Source: Limnochordales bacterium (lineage in GTDB: Bacteria > Bacillota > Limnochordia > Limnochordales > DUMU01). From it: 64,000 nt of DNA. Positions 7,501 through 16,382 of the stretch are shown here, in pieces. Positions within the stretch are counted from its first letter, which is position 1. Each line of letters starts with the position of its first letter. The stretch covers positions 53,148-117,147 of the forward strand of contig JADBKP010000011.1 in NCBI GenBank assembly GCA_014896315.1, in the 5' to 3' direction. A program made the translations under genes and the position numbers. A model generated the notes under the pieces. That model did not search any database, was not told where the DNA came from, and saw only the letters and a list, made by a program, of their open reading frames with translations.

Positions 7501-9387
7501 ATGACGTTGGCCGGCGTCGAGCTCCGGGAAGAGCGGTTGTTATCTCGACGGACCTGGTTGCAGATGCTCAGCCTGGCCCTGGTCTTTTTTTGCTTGCTGC
7601 TCCTGACCGACCGGAGAGGGGCGCTGGCGGCTGCACCCGCGATGGCGTCCGATCCTCGTGCAACTCTCAGTTGGGGCGAGCTTCCGAGTGCCAGCAACCC
7701 CTTTGCTACCATTCCGCCCGGCGATGTTATCTACAGGGATCTCCAGCTGCTCCGAGATGCGGGAGTTCTTGAGCCACAGGCACAGGCGTTGATTTCGGTT
7801 CAACCGCCGCTATCCCGGTATGAGGTAGCGGTCTGCCTCGCCCGTATTCTCAGTTCTGTTGGGCCAGTCGAAGGGAAGGCCGGCGGAGCAAAGTCGCAAG
7901 CCGAGGCGACTGCAGAACCGGCGACAGCTGCACAAGTCTCCCCTCCAGCTGCCGGAACACCGTCGGTAGGGGTCGGCCTGCCCGAGAGCGTGGTGGTTGA
8001 CGAGGCTTTACTCGACCGGCTGTTTGCCCGGCGCCCGGGTGCGGCAGCGAGTTCGGTTCGGGAGGCGCTTGTCAACCTGCTGGTGGAGTTCTCATCCGAA
8101 CTGGCGGTCATGGGCTATCGGGTGCACCTCAGCGCAGGCAACGAAAGAAGCATTCTCCCCTCGCTGCTGGCAGCCGGTTCCACGTCGACCGGTGTCGGGT
8201 TTACGCTGGACAGGGAGGAGTCGGACGTCAGCGACAGTTCGTCCAGGGCGGGCGATGGTTCCCTGGTCTTGCCTGCCTGGGCGCGGTCGGGGGCGTCGCG
8301 CCTGGAGTGGAGTTATCATTTGGGTGAAAGCTACGGGAAAAGCACCGGCTACTCCCTGGCACAGGCTGCGGAGAATGCGGCCAGTGCCGCAGCCGGTGCC
8401 AACCAGCCCGGCGGCAGCCCCTGGGAGGGTAAGGTGCTGGTAGTCGTGCCGGCCGCGGCCGCGGCCGCCGGCCGTAGCAGCGCTCTGGTAGGTCTTGATA
8501 CGTCTTACAAGCTCGGGAGCATTGGCGAAGCCCGCTGGCAGTGGTGGTCGCCCTACAGTCTTTCCCTGGCTTCGCAGCCGGTGGTTGCTCCGGGTAGCGT
8601 TAGTACACTGGGGGGCGAGATGCGGCTTCTGCCCGGTGTGACGGTACGGGGGGAGCTGATCCAAACCTACGGGTCAGATGGGACCAGTCCCACCAGCTCT
8701 TCCCGGGTGGCCACACAGGTCGTGCTTGGGGATCTGCAGCTCGGGGCGTCGGCTCGCTGGACTCAGCCGGGTTTTCCCGTCGCCGGCAGCGAGGGGGGGA
8801 ATGGAGGGGGCAGCCGCTCCTATGAGCTGGAGGTCAAAGGGGGAGATGTAACCCTCACCGCCCACCTGGCCCGGATGAACCCTGTCGGAGCGTTGGATCT
8901 GGCCAGATACGAGCCGGGCCGCACCGTGCGGGCGATCGGGCTTACCTACGACCTGAATAATCTGGCAGTGATACGCGCCGGCTACCAATGGATAGACCTG
9001 GGGCCGGGCAAAGAAGGTAACCATCAGCAGCAACAGGGGACTGCCGAGCTGGGAGTGGGGCTGACGGCGAACGGACCGGGTGGAACCAGTGTGAAAGCGG
9101 ATGTTCTGTGGCAGGGAACTGCCGGAGAAGGCAGGGGCGTTGAGGTCAGCACCACCGCGTCTTTAGAGTACAGGCTGCTTCCCTGGAGCGCCCGCTTCAT
9201 GACCGACACGCGGCTTGGGGATGGGCGAACGACTTCGACAAGCCTCAGCCTTGGTTACTCACCCAGTGATGACAAGTCGTTCTGGATAGGGTATAAGCTG
9301 GTTGAGTACCACCCGGATCAAGATAGGTGGCTAAGGGATCAGACTCCGGAAAACGTGGCTCAGGCCGGACTTTTCATACGGTTTTAG
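7501..9387 (+). CDS. Outer-membrane beta-barrel protein with N-terminal SLH-like region
   Basis: A 628-residue exported protein of unrecognised family. ATG 7501 follows a strong GGAGGAGG. The signal peptide runs to about residue 45 (LSLALVFFCLLLLTDRRGALAAA). Residues about 70-120 resemble the SLH-like segment of the gene at 4935 (LQLLRDAGVLEPQ ... PPLSRYEVAVCLARIL). After a Pro/Ala/Thr linker, the rest consists of alternating amphipathic strands with repeated turns (for example SRLEWSYHLGESYGK, YELEVKGGDVTLTAHLARM, SLEYRLLPWSARFMTDT), ending QAGLFIRF with terminal Phe. It lacks the long coiled coil of the 4935 protein. A porin or adhesin role is plausible, but only the barrel-like character is visible. 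Confidence 0.72.
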   Translation: MTLAGVELREERLLSRRTWLQMLSLALVFFCLLLLTDRRGALAAAPAMASDPRATLSWGELPSASNPFATIPPGDVIYRDLQLLRDAGVLEPQAQALISVQPPLSRYEVAVCLARILSSVGPVEGKAGGAKSQAEATAEPATAAQVSPPAAGTPSVGVGLPESVVVDEALLDRLFARRPGAAASSVREALVNLLVEFSSELAVMGYRVHLSAGNERSILPSLLAAGSTSTGVGFTLDREESDVSDSSSRAGDGSLVLPAWARSGASRLEWSYHLGESYGKSTGYSLAQAAENAASAAAGANQPGGSPWEGKVLVVVPAAAAAAGRSSALVGLDTSYKLGSIGEARWQWWSPYSLSLASQPVVAPGSVSTLGGEMRLLPGVTVRGELIQTYGSDGTSPTSSSRVATQVVLGDLQLGASARWTQPGFPVAGSEGGNGGGSRSYELEVKGGDVTLTAHLARMNPVGALDLARYEPGRTVRAIGLTYDLNNLAVIRAGYQWIDLGPGKEGNHQQQQGTAELGVGLTANGPGGTSVKADVLWQGTAGEGRGVEVSTTASLEYRLLPWSARFMTDTRLGDGRTTSTSLSLGYSPSDDKSFWIGYKLVEYHPDQDRWLRDQTPENVAQAGLFIRF

Positions 9388-9426
9388 TTTCGCGGGGCAA
9401 GGGCAGCACCTACGGCAGGAGGAGTG

Positions 9427-10368
9427 ATGGCTGTGCGCAAGGGAATCGCTATCGCCTTGATACCGTTCGTGGTCCTCGGACTATTGCTGCCGGGAGTGGC
9501 AGCTGCACAGGAGAATGTGGCGCCCATCACCGTTCTCGAGGGTGTAGAGAGGCTGTTGTATGGTCGGCCGCAGGATGGTGCATTGCTCACACGGCTTAAC
9601 AAGGTGGAAAAAGATGTGTATGGCGAGGTGAAGGTCGGAGCGCTGATTACCCGGATCAATACGGTGGCGGATTTCCTGTCCCACAGCGGCGAGACCGGTG
9701 TAGCACTGGGACTCCAGTTGAACGCAGTGGAATGGATGGTCTATCAGCAGTTGAACAGCAAGGCTCCCCTGCTGGAGCGGGTAGGTGCTCTGGAGCTGGG
9801 CCTGCTTGGCCAGGTGCAGACGGGTTCGGTGGTCGAGCGGATTCAACGTCTAGTACAGATGGTCTGGCCTTCCGGTAAGTTGAATATCGAGCGGGTGCTT
9901 ATTCCTCCAAAAACCCTGGTCAAAGTACAGATACTGGGCCGACTCGATTCCGCTTCGAGCCGGGTTGGTGATAGCGTAGAGTATCGGGTGGTCGAAGACG
10001 TCAAGATTGGATCACGGGTTGCGATCCCCGCCGGAACCATCGGCAAAGCCACCGTAACCGAGGTGCAGTCGGCCGGGCCGGTAGGACGGGCTGGAAGAAT
10101 CGGGCTGGATTTCGGGGTGATCATGGCGATTGATGGTACCCCGGTCCCGGTCAGGATCGGAGAGCGGGCCACGCAGGAGAACCAGTCGGCTACCACCCTG
10201 GCAGCTGGCGCGAGCATGGCCGGAGTATTGCTACTGGGACCTATTGGGCTTGTGAGTGGGTATTTTGTCCGCGGCAAAGACGTGACGATCGAAGCCAACA
10301 CGCAGTTCTTCATCGAAGTGGCTGAGGAGACCGCTGTGTACGCTCTTTCGCTGGCCCCGTCAGCGTAG
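9427..10368 (+). CDS. Exported protein with about six 20-residue repeats and a C-terminal beta domain
   Basis: A 313-residue exported protein, family not recognised. The start region has AGGAGGAG followed by in-frame GTG 9424, ATG 9427 and GTG 9433; ATG 9427 is chosen. The signal peptide ends near AAAQE (residue 27). Residues about 33-155 hold six consecutive 18-22-residue repeats with consensus (N/x)xVExxVYGxxxxGaLlxRl; copies begin LEGVERLLYG, NKVEKDVYG, NTVADFLSH, NAVEWMVYQ, GALELGLLG and QRLVQMVW. From about 160 a beta-rich domain follows (VQILGRLDSASSRVGDSVEY ... IPAGTIGKATVTEV), resembling periplasmic beta-sandwich modules with an IPAGT turn. The last third has a glycine-rich hydrophobic stretch near 255-280. 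It sits between envelope genes and parB-like; function unknown. Confidence 0.7.
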   Translation: MAVRKGIAIALIPFVVLGLLLPGVAAAQENVAPITVLEGVERLLYGRPQDGALLTRLNKVEKDVYGEVKVGALITRINTVADFLSHSGETGVALGLQLNAVEWMVYQQLNSKAPLLERVGALELGLLGQVQTGSVVERIQRLVQMVWPSGKLNIERVLIPPKTLVKVQILGRLDSASSRVGDSVEYRVVEDVKIGSRVAIPAGTIGKATVTEVQSAGPVGRAGRIGLDFGVIMAIDGTPVPVRIGERATQENQSATTLAAGASMAGVLLLGPIGLVSGYFVRGKDVTIEANTQFFIEVAEETAVYALSLAPSA

Positions 10369-10397
10369 TAAAGATACTCGGATGGCGGTGTGCGAGA

Positions 10398-11561
10398 GTG
10401 GGCACAACGGTCAAGATTCCGTTATCGTTGATCGACCGGGACGAAAGTCAGTGCCGGACCGCAGTTGATGAGGACGCGCTGGAGGGGCTGGCTCGTTCAC
10501 TTAAAGAAGTAGGTCTGCTTCATCCCATACTGGTTCGCCGGCATGGGGAGAGGTATCAGATTGTGGCGGGCGAGCGGCGCTACCGGGCTGCTCGCCTGCT
10601 GGGGTGGCGGAGCATCGATGCTCTGATCTTGCCCGAGGGTACGGAAGCCAACGATCCACGGGTGCAATTGATCGAGAACCTTCAACGCGAGGATCTGAAC
10701 CCGGTCGACAAAGCCCGGGCGGTGCGGCGGTTCATGGAGGAGACGGGGATGAACAAGGTCCAGGCCGCCGAGGCTCTGGGCATACCTCGTACCACCATTA
10801 CTGATTGGCTGAACGTGTTGGAGATAAGTCCGGCCTACCAGCAGGCAGTTATCAATAACTTTCAGGGCGGGGAGAGCGTGATCACGCTCTCTCATGTTTC
10901 GATAGCTATAGGCGTCGCTCGCAAGGCGTTCCGTCCGCAGCTGGCAGAGGAGCTGCTCCGTACCGCCGAACGTTACCATTTGAGTAAAGGCGAAATGCGG
11001 CAGGTAGCCCGGCTGATCCAGGAGAACTGGGAACTTACCCCTGACGAAGCAGTGGCGCGGGTTCGGGCAGCGGCAGAGCGACGCCGGCGCGCGGCGGAGC
11101 GGGAGCGGCTGGCACGGCTCGGTCCGATCTCGCCCCAGCAGGCGGATGTCGAACGTGAGATTCTTGACCGCCTGCTCGAAAAACTTGAAGACTTTCGCCA
11201 GGCTCTTGCCGATGCCTGCAGGATCGTGCCGCCGGGACTGGTCTTCTCCGCGGACGAGCTGGCAGCCATGAGCGAGCAGGTAAACCGGGAGTCGGGCCAG
11301 AAAGAACGTTTCGGATCGCCCGCGCCAGAGAGCAGAGCCCAGGAATGGCGGCGCGCTGTCAACGAGTTGATCAGCCTGTACGAAGCCCTGGTCCGAGTAT
11401 TGCAGGACATTTTTGGCGTCGACGCGGCGGAGACGGCCGATCGCAGATACCTGCGCCGCCGGCGAGCCTGGCGGCGGCTGCAGAGAAGAAAGGAGCCGGC
11501 GGAGGTGTCCGGCGGCGGCCAGGTTTCTGAACGAGAGGCTGCTGCCGCCGGCCCTTCTTGA
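10398..11561 (+). CDS. ParB/Spo0J-family DNA-binding protein
   Basis: A 387-residue ParB-family protein. Residues 5-95 form the ParB N-terminal nuclease-like/CTPase domain with the conserved IVAGERRYRAARLLGW (box II, GERRxRA) and ENLQREDLNPVDKARA. A helix-turn-helix follows (KVQAAEALGIPRTTITDWL, about residues 118-138). The C-terminal 170 residues are Arg/Glu-rich and helical and do not look like the usual short Spo0J dimerisation domain. GTG 10398 starts it. No parA is adjacent and no parS (TGTTNCACGTGAAACA-type) site was noticed nearby, so it need not be the chromosome-segregation copy. It may be an orphan regulator of the neighbouring envelope or capsule genes; that is inference. Confidence 0.82.
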   Translation: MGTTVKIPLSLIDRDESQCRTAVDEDALEGLARSLKEVGLLHPILVRRHGERYQIVAGERRYRAARLLGWRSIDALILPEGTEANDPRVQLIENLQREDLNPVDKARAVRRFMEETGMNKVQAAEALGIPRTTITDWLNVLEISPAYQQAVINNFQGGESVITLSHVSIAIGVARKAFRPQLAEELLRTAERYHLSKGEMRQVARLIQENWELTPDEAVARVRAAAERRRRAAERERLARLGPISPQQADVEREILDRLLEKLEDFRQALADACRIVPPGLVFSADELAAMSEQVNRESGQKERFGSPAPESRAQEWRRAVNELISLYEALVRVLQDIFGVDAAETADRRYLRRRRAWRRLQRRKEPAEVSGGGQVSEREAAAAGPS

Positions 11562-11627
11562 CGGGCAAACCATGATTGTTGCTGCCAGTAGCTTGTGGGA
11601 TCGTTGAGGAAGGAGTGTCCTGGTGGA

Positions 11628-14600
11628 ATGAGTTCGAAAGTCGCGGGTAAGCAGTGCACCCCACCACGAGAGCGGAAAAGCACCAGGCAGCTTGCTTACC
11701 ACATCCTCGGCCTTTTTTTCGTTCTGGAGCTGTTACTGGCACCGGTCGCAGCAGCCGCACCTGCGACCGGTGATACCTTGCCGGCCGGGGTGCTCCCGTT
11801 GCCTCTACCGGGCCAGGATGCTACGGCAGAGTACCGCCTCGGGCCGGGTGACACCATCCAGGTGGTGGTGTACGGGCAGCCGGATCTGACGGTGGAGCTC
11901 CTGGTCGGTCCGGACGGTTCCATAAGCTACCCGCTGTTGGGGAAGGTCCTCACCGCGGGAAAGACCACAACCGAGCTGGCGGCGGAGATTCGTGCGGGTT
12001 TGACCGATTACGTGCGCGATCCCCAGGTGACGGTAGCAGTTGTCCGTTATCGCACCCTGCGGGTCCAGGTCCTGGGAGAGGTGCGGGCGCCGGGGCTCTA
12101 CCAGTTGCCCCTTGGTTCACGAATAATGGACGCCATCGGGCAGGCCGGCGGGTGGACAAAGCAGGCAGCTCTTAGCCGGGCTCTGCTGGTCCGGCGTGGA
12201 GAAGTCAGCCGGATCGACCTGGAGAAGCTGGCTGCCACAGGCGATGCTTCGCTCAATCTAACCCTTGAGGATGGTGACCTGATCAACATCCCGGTGGCGG
12301 CGACAGCGGTCATCTGGGGTGAGGTCAAGAATCCTGGAGCATACACCCTGCCTCCGGGCACTACCCTGGTGGAGTTGCTGGCCCTGGCGGGCGGTCCTCT
12401 GGCCACCGCCGACCTGACGCGTGTCCGCCTGACCCGCGGGGGAGCAGACGGAGCGGTGCAGGTTGTCGATCTGAGCAGCGGCCGTGGCCAGCAAGGCAGT
12501 GCCGGTTCTGATGGTGCCGTTCGCCCGGTGGGACCGGTGGTCGAGTCGGGAGATATCGTCTATGTGCCTGCGGTACGGAGTGTGGCCGTGCTGGGGGCGG
12601 TTGCCCGACCCGATCGTTATCTGCTCCAGCCGGGGGAGACCCGAATCCTTGATATCATCGCTCGGGCCGGCGGTTTTACGGCCGAGGCGGCTACGGACCG
12701 GGTTACCGTTACCAGAACCACGGCGGCTGGGGAGACAGAGACGATAATCCTCGACCTCTCGCGTGCCTCGGAAGGATCGACTGCCGGTAGCTTCCTGCTG
12801 CAGGCAGATGACGTGATCTACGTACCCCAGGGAAGGCTTGAGGTGCTGGTTCTCGGGCAGGTGCGTGATCCGCGGGCCTACCCCTGGCGCCAGGGGATGC
12901 GGGTACTTGATGCGCTGGCAGCCGCCGGGGGTCTGACCGAGAAAGCCAATGCCGAAGCGGCCCTGCTTTTCCGCAACCCGCCGGACAAGCAGGCGGGGAG
13001 CGCTGCCGGTACTTCTGGCGCATCGATAGTGGTCAACCTTGCCCGTTTGCAGCAGGCCCCCGGGGACCCGGAAAACTGGGTGCTTCAACCCGGAGATGTC
13101 TTGTTCGTACCGGAAGGTAACCGGCAAGTGGCCATTCTGGGCGAGGTTGCCCGCCCCGGCCTTTACCCGTTGATACCGGGCATGCGGGTTCTTGACCTGG
13201 TGGCCCAGGCAGGTGGGCCCGGTGAGTGGGCGGATCGCAGCCGGGTTACGGTGATGCGGTCGGCCAAGGCCGGCCATGAGCGCATCATAGTCGATCTGGA
13301 TCAAGCCCAGCAGGATCGCAAGTTAGACGTGACGCTTAATGCCGGCGATCTCGTCGTTGTCAACCGCATCGAACGGGCCGTCCTGGTGCTGGGGGAGGTG
13401 CGGGCACCGGGTGCATATCCCGTGAGTGCCGGCACGCAACTGCTGGACCTGGTGGCACGGGCGGGCGGTTTCACCGAGCGAGCTGCCGGTGACCGCGCGT
13501 TGCTGACGCGCCTTGATTCGGAGGGCCGCCCTGGTGAACCGCAACTGGTCCGGTTGGTGGACGGCGCTCAGGGACGCCCGGGGGCTGATGCTCATCTCCT
13601 AGCACGTCCAGGCGACGTACTTTATGTTCCGGCGCGGCTCGAGAGCGTGACGATTCTGGGCGAGGTGCGCAGTCCCGGAGCCTACCAGTTGCGGCCGGAA
13701 ATGCGTCTGCTGGACTTGCTTGCCCAGGCGGGCGGGCCGACGGAGCATGCCGATCTGGGCCGGGCGACGCTGACCCGGCAGGACGGCGACCGGACGGAGG
13801 TCCGGCGGGTAGACCTCAAACAGCTGCTTGGCCGCAAGGAGGCAGAGTCGCCGGCACAGGGGGCAGCGGAGTCCGACTCTTCGGCCCGGTCTGGCGGGAC
13901 GACAGCTACGGCAGATGATAACTACCTTCTCAAACCGGGCGACGTTCTCTATGTGCCTCGTGCTGCGGAAGTGGTCGTGCTCGGCGCGGTCCGGACTCCC
14001 GGGAGTTTCGCGCTGCCGGACGGAGTCACGCTGGTCGAAGCCCTGGCTGCGGCCGGCGGTCCTCGCCCGGAAGCGCTCTTGTCGCAAGCCATGCTCACGC
14101 TTCCGGGAGGTAAGGAAGCGACCAGTGTTGATCTCGAAGAGGCCCTCAAGAACCCGGCAGGAGACGCTAACCTGACCGTGCCTCCCGGGGCAGTCCTCTT
14201 TGTACCGGAGGGCCGCCAGGAGGTGACGGTGCTCGGCGAAGTTCACCGTCCGGGTCAGTATTCGGTGAAGCCAGGCATGACCGTGCTCGACGTGATCGGG
14301 CAGGCCGGCGACGTGACCTCCACGGCCAGTCTCGAGCGGGTGATCCTGGCCCGGGAAGGACAGGAGATGGTTGTTGACCTGGATCGGGCCAGGCTTGAGC
14401 CAGCCAGTACGGCCAACCCGGCGGTGAGGGGAGGAGACATTATCCTCGTGCCGCGGGCGGAACGCCAGGTGATGGCTTTGGGGGCCTGGAATACACCCCG
14501 GTCGATGCCCTGGCGGCCGGGTCTGCGGGTAATTGACCTGGTGGCTGCAGCCGGTGGAGCAAAGGCCGGAGCAGACATAAGGAAGGTCCTCCTCTTCCGC

Positions 14601-16373
14601 GAAGCAGAGGAAGGACAGGTCGAGGTGAAGACCCTCTCCCTCAAAATGCTGGCGGCGCCTGCAGCCGGTCGGGCCGGGTCAAACGGTGACGAGATGCTGC
14701 TTTTGGAGCCGGGAGATGTTCTTGTCGTCGCCGAAACCCGCCCGGTAGCGGTTCTGGGTGAGGTAGCGAAGCCCGGGTACTGGCAGCTGAGCGAACCGGT
14801 CCGTCTTCTGGATGTGCTGGCCATGGCCGGCGGTACTACGCCGGACGCTGCGACCGAACGGGTCGTGCTGGTACGGATGGCGCAGGGCGACACTCCCTCG
14901 CAGACCATCACGGTTGATCTGCGGCCGGCTCTCCAGGGCCAGCCCGGAGCCGATAACCCCTGGGTCGAACCGGGCGATACGGTGCTCGTGCCGGAGGCCA
15001 ACCGTTTTGTTCTGGTGCTCGGAGAGGTCAACTCGCCGCGCCAGGTTGCCGTCTGGCCCGGCATGCGGCTGCTTGAAGCCATAGCCCAGGCCGGCGGCCT
15101 CACCGCTCGCGCCGACCTGCGCCAGGTGATCCTCAGCCAGGGCGGAAAGGTTGAGCGTATCGACCTGCAGGCGGTGCTGAGCGATCCGCTCCATCCCGAT
15201 AACCGTCTGCTGGAGGGCGGAGCGGCCATAGTGGTTCCCAGGCGGGTGCTCTCCGTCGTGGTCTTGGGTGCAGTCCGCAATCCGGGCAGCTACGTGCTGG
15301 AGGAACCTGCCCGTCTGGTGCAGGCGCTGGCGGCCGCGGGCGGACCGCGGGAAACTGCAGATCTGCAGAGAGTCCAGCTTTCGACGACTGCCGCGGATGA
15401 CTCGGGTGTAACACGAACCACCGTCGTAGACGCGGCTGCCGCTCTGGCCAACCCGGGTGACCCGGCCAACCTCCCCGTGCGGGGTGGTGATGTGATATTC
15501 GTTCCCGAAAGGGAATGGCGGGTACTGGTGTACGGCGAAGTCCGTTCACCGGGGGCTTATACCATTAAGCCGGGAGCCCGAGTCCTGGACGCTCTGGCAC
15601 TGGCCGGTGGGCCGACGGACCAGGCTGATCTCCCAGCGTTGCTGCTTACCCGCCGCTACCAGGACGGCGATTCAAGCCGGACAACGCAGAAGGTTGTGGA
15701 CCTGGCGGCACTCCTGCGCAATCCGGGACTGGAGGCAAACGAAGAACTCGAGCCGGGTGATGTGCTCTACCTGCCTCCGGCCCGCCAGGTGGCGGTGCTG
15801 GGGCGGGTCAACCGGCCGGGAGCGTACACCCTGCCGGCCGGAGCCCGGGTGCTCGACCTGATAGCTTTGGCGGGCGGGCCGACCCAGGACGCGCGGGTGG
15901 ATACCATTACTGTCCTGCGCCGGGAAGGTGAAGCAGAGCGGCTACTGACGGTGGACTACGCCGCCATCATTGGAACTGGTAACGGCCAGCAGAATATCGT
16001 GCTGCAGCCCGGAGATGTGGTGTACGTGCCAGAAGCCCTACGCCAGGTGCTGGTGCTGGGCGAGGTTCGCAATCCCGGCCTGTATACCATACGGGAGGGA
16101 ATGCGGGTGATGGATGCCATTGGGCTCGCCGGCGGACCGACCGAACGGGCAGCGCTGGAAGCCGTCGGCATCTACCGGGGCGGAGATCCCAAGGAAGCCG
16201 CGACCCTCGCTCTCGGTAAGGATATGCTGGTCTTCCAGGGGGACGCGCGGGAGAATCCGCTGATCCAGCCGGGCGACATCATCTACGTGCCTGAGACCGG
16301 CAAGCCCGACTGGCAGAAGATCTTCAGCTTCCTGAGTGGTGTGAAGCTGTTTAAAGACCTCCTGGGCTTCTGA
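11628..16373 (+). CDS. Giant polysaccharide-export protein with 16 SLBB repeats
   Basis: A 1581-residue exported protein. After a signal segment (residues about 22-48, LGLFFVLELLLAPVAAAAPA) comes a polysaccharide-export domain (YRLGPGDTIQVVVYGQPDL ... DGSISYPLLGKV), as in Wza-type channels. Then I count 16 SLBB beta-grasp repeats of about 85-100 residues, each with VLGEVRxPGxYxLxxGxRLLD and aAGGxTxxA motifs and usually closed by an LxPGDVLYVP strand. The tail WQKIFSFLSGVKLFKDLLGF is a hydrophobic helix, a common end for such proteins. Wza has two or three SLBB domains, so this is far longer. ATG 11628 lies 12 bases after GAGGAAGGAG. It is followed 9 bases later by the Wzz gene. Role: periplasm-spanning or outer-membrane part of capsule/EPS export, by homology. 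Confidence 0.9.
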   Translation: MSSKVAGKQCTPPRERKSTRQLAYHILGLFFVLELLLAPVAAAAPATGDTLPAGVLPLPLPGQDATAEYRLGPGDTIQVVVYGQPDLTVELLVGPDGSISYPLLGKVLTAGKTTTELAAEIRAGLTDYVRDPQVTVAVVRYRTLRVQVLGEVRAPGLYQLPLGSRIMDAIGQAGGWTKQAALSRALLVRRGEVSRIDLEKLAATGDASLNLTLEDGDLINIPVAATAVIWGEVKNPGAYTLPPGTTLVELLALAGGPLATADLTRVRLTRGGADGAVQVVDLSSGRGQQGSAGSDGAVRPVGPVVESGDIVYVPAVRSVAVLGAVARPDRYLLQPGETRILDIIARAGGFTAEAATDRVTVTRTTAAGETETIILDLSRASEGSTAGSFLLQADDVIYVPQGRLEVLVLGQVRDPRAYPWRQGMRVLDALAAAGGLTEKANAEAALLFRNPPDKQAGSAAGTSGASIVVNLARLQQAPGDPENWVLQPGDVLFVPEGNRQVAILGEVARPGLYPLIPGMRVLDLVAQAGGPGEWADRSRVTVMRSAKAGHERIIVDLDQAQQDRKLDVTLNAGDLVVVNRIERAVLVLGEVRAPGAYPVSAGTQLLDLVARAGGFTERAAGDRALLTRLDSEGRPGEPQLVRLVDGAQGRPGADAHLLARPGDVLYVPARLESVTILGEVRSPGAYQLRPEMRLLDLLAQAGGPTEHADLGRATLTRQDGDRTEVRRVDLKQLLGRKEAESPAQGAAESDSSARSGGTTATADDNYLLKPGDVLYVPRAAEVVVLGAVRTPGSFALPDGVTLVEALAAAGGPRPEALLSQAMLTLPGGKEATSVDLEEALKNPAGDANLTVPPGAVLFVPEGRQEVTVLGEVHRPGQYSVKPGMTVLDVIGQAGDVTSTASLERVILAREGQEMVVDLDRARLEPASTANPAVRGGDIILVPRAERQVMALGAWNTPRSMPWRPGLRVIDLVAAAGGAKAGADIRKVLLFREAEEGQVEVKTLSLKMLAAPAAGRAGSNGDEMLLLEPGDVLVVAETRPVAVLGEVAKPGYWQLSEPVRLLDVLAMAGGTTPDAATERVVLVRMAQGDTPSQTITVDLRPALQGQPGADNPWVEPGDTVLVPEANRFVLVLGEVNSPRQVAVWPGMRLLEAIAQAGGLTARADLRQVILSQGGKVERIDLQAVLSDPLHPDNRLLEGGAAIVVPRRVLSVVVLGAVRNPGSYVLEEPARLVQALAAAGGPRETADLQRVQLSTTAADDSGVTRTTVVDAAAALANPGDPANLPVRGGDVIFVPEREWRVLVYGEVRSPGAYTIKPGARVLDALALAGGPTDQADLPALLLTRRYQDGDSSRTTQKVVDLAALLRNPGLEANEELEPGDVLYLPPARQVAVLGRVNRPGAYTLPAGARVLDLIALAGGPTQDARVDTITVLRREGEAERLLTVDYAAIIGTGNGQQNIVLQPGDVVYVPEALRQVLVLGEVRNPGLYTIREGMRVMDAIGLAGGPTERAALEAVGIYRGGDPKEAATLALGKDMLVFQGDARENPLIQPGDIIYVPETGKPDWQKIFSFLSGVKLFKDLLGF

Positions 16374-16382
16374 GGGCGGAGT

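Noticed and set aside
8440..8475. GC palindrome-like run of GCGGCCGC words
   Set aside because: It encodes an alanine run within the outer-membrane protein linker and is explained by GC-rich alanine codons.
14255..15280. 341-residue minus-strand open frame inside the SLBB gene
   Set aside because: Shadow of the repetitive SLBB coding sequence; the product is low-complexity Ser/Thr/Arg and no start signal is visible.
11628..16373. Possible CRISPR or DNA satellite, suggested by repeated words
   Set aside because: The repeats are about 280-300 bases apart, diverged in DNA and conserved only as SLBB protein motifs.
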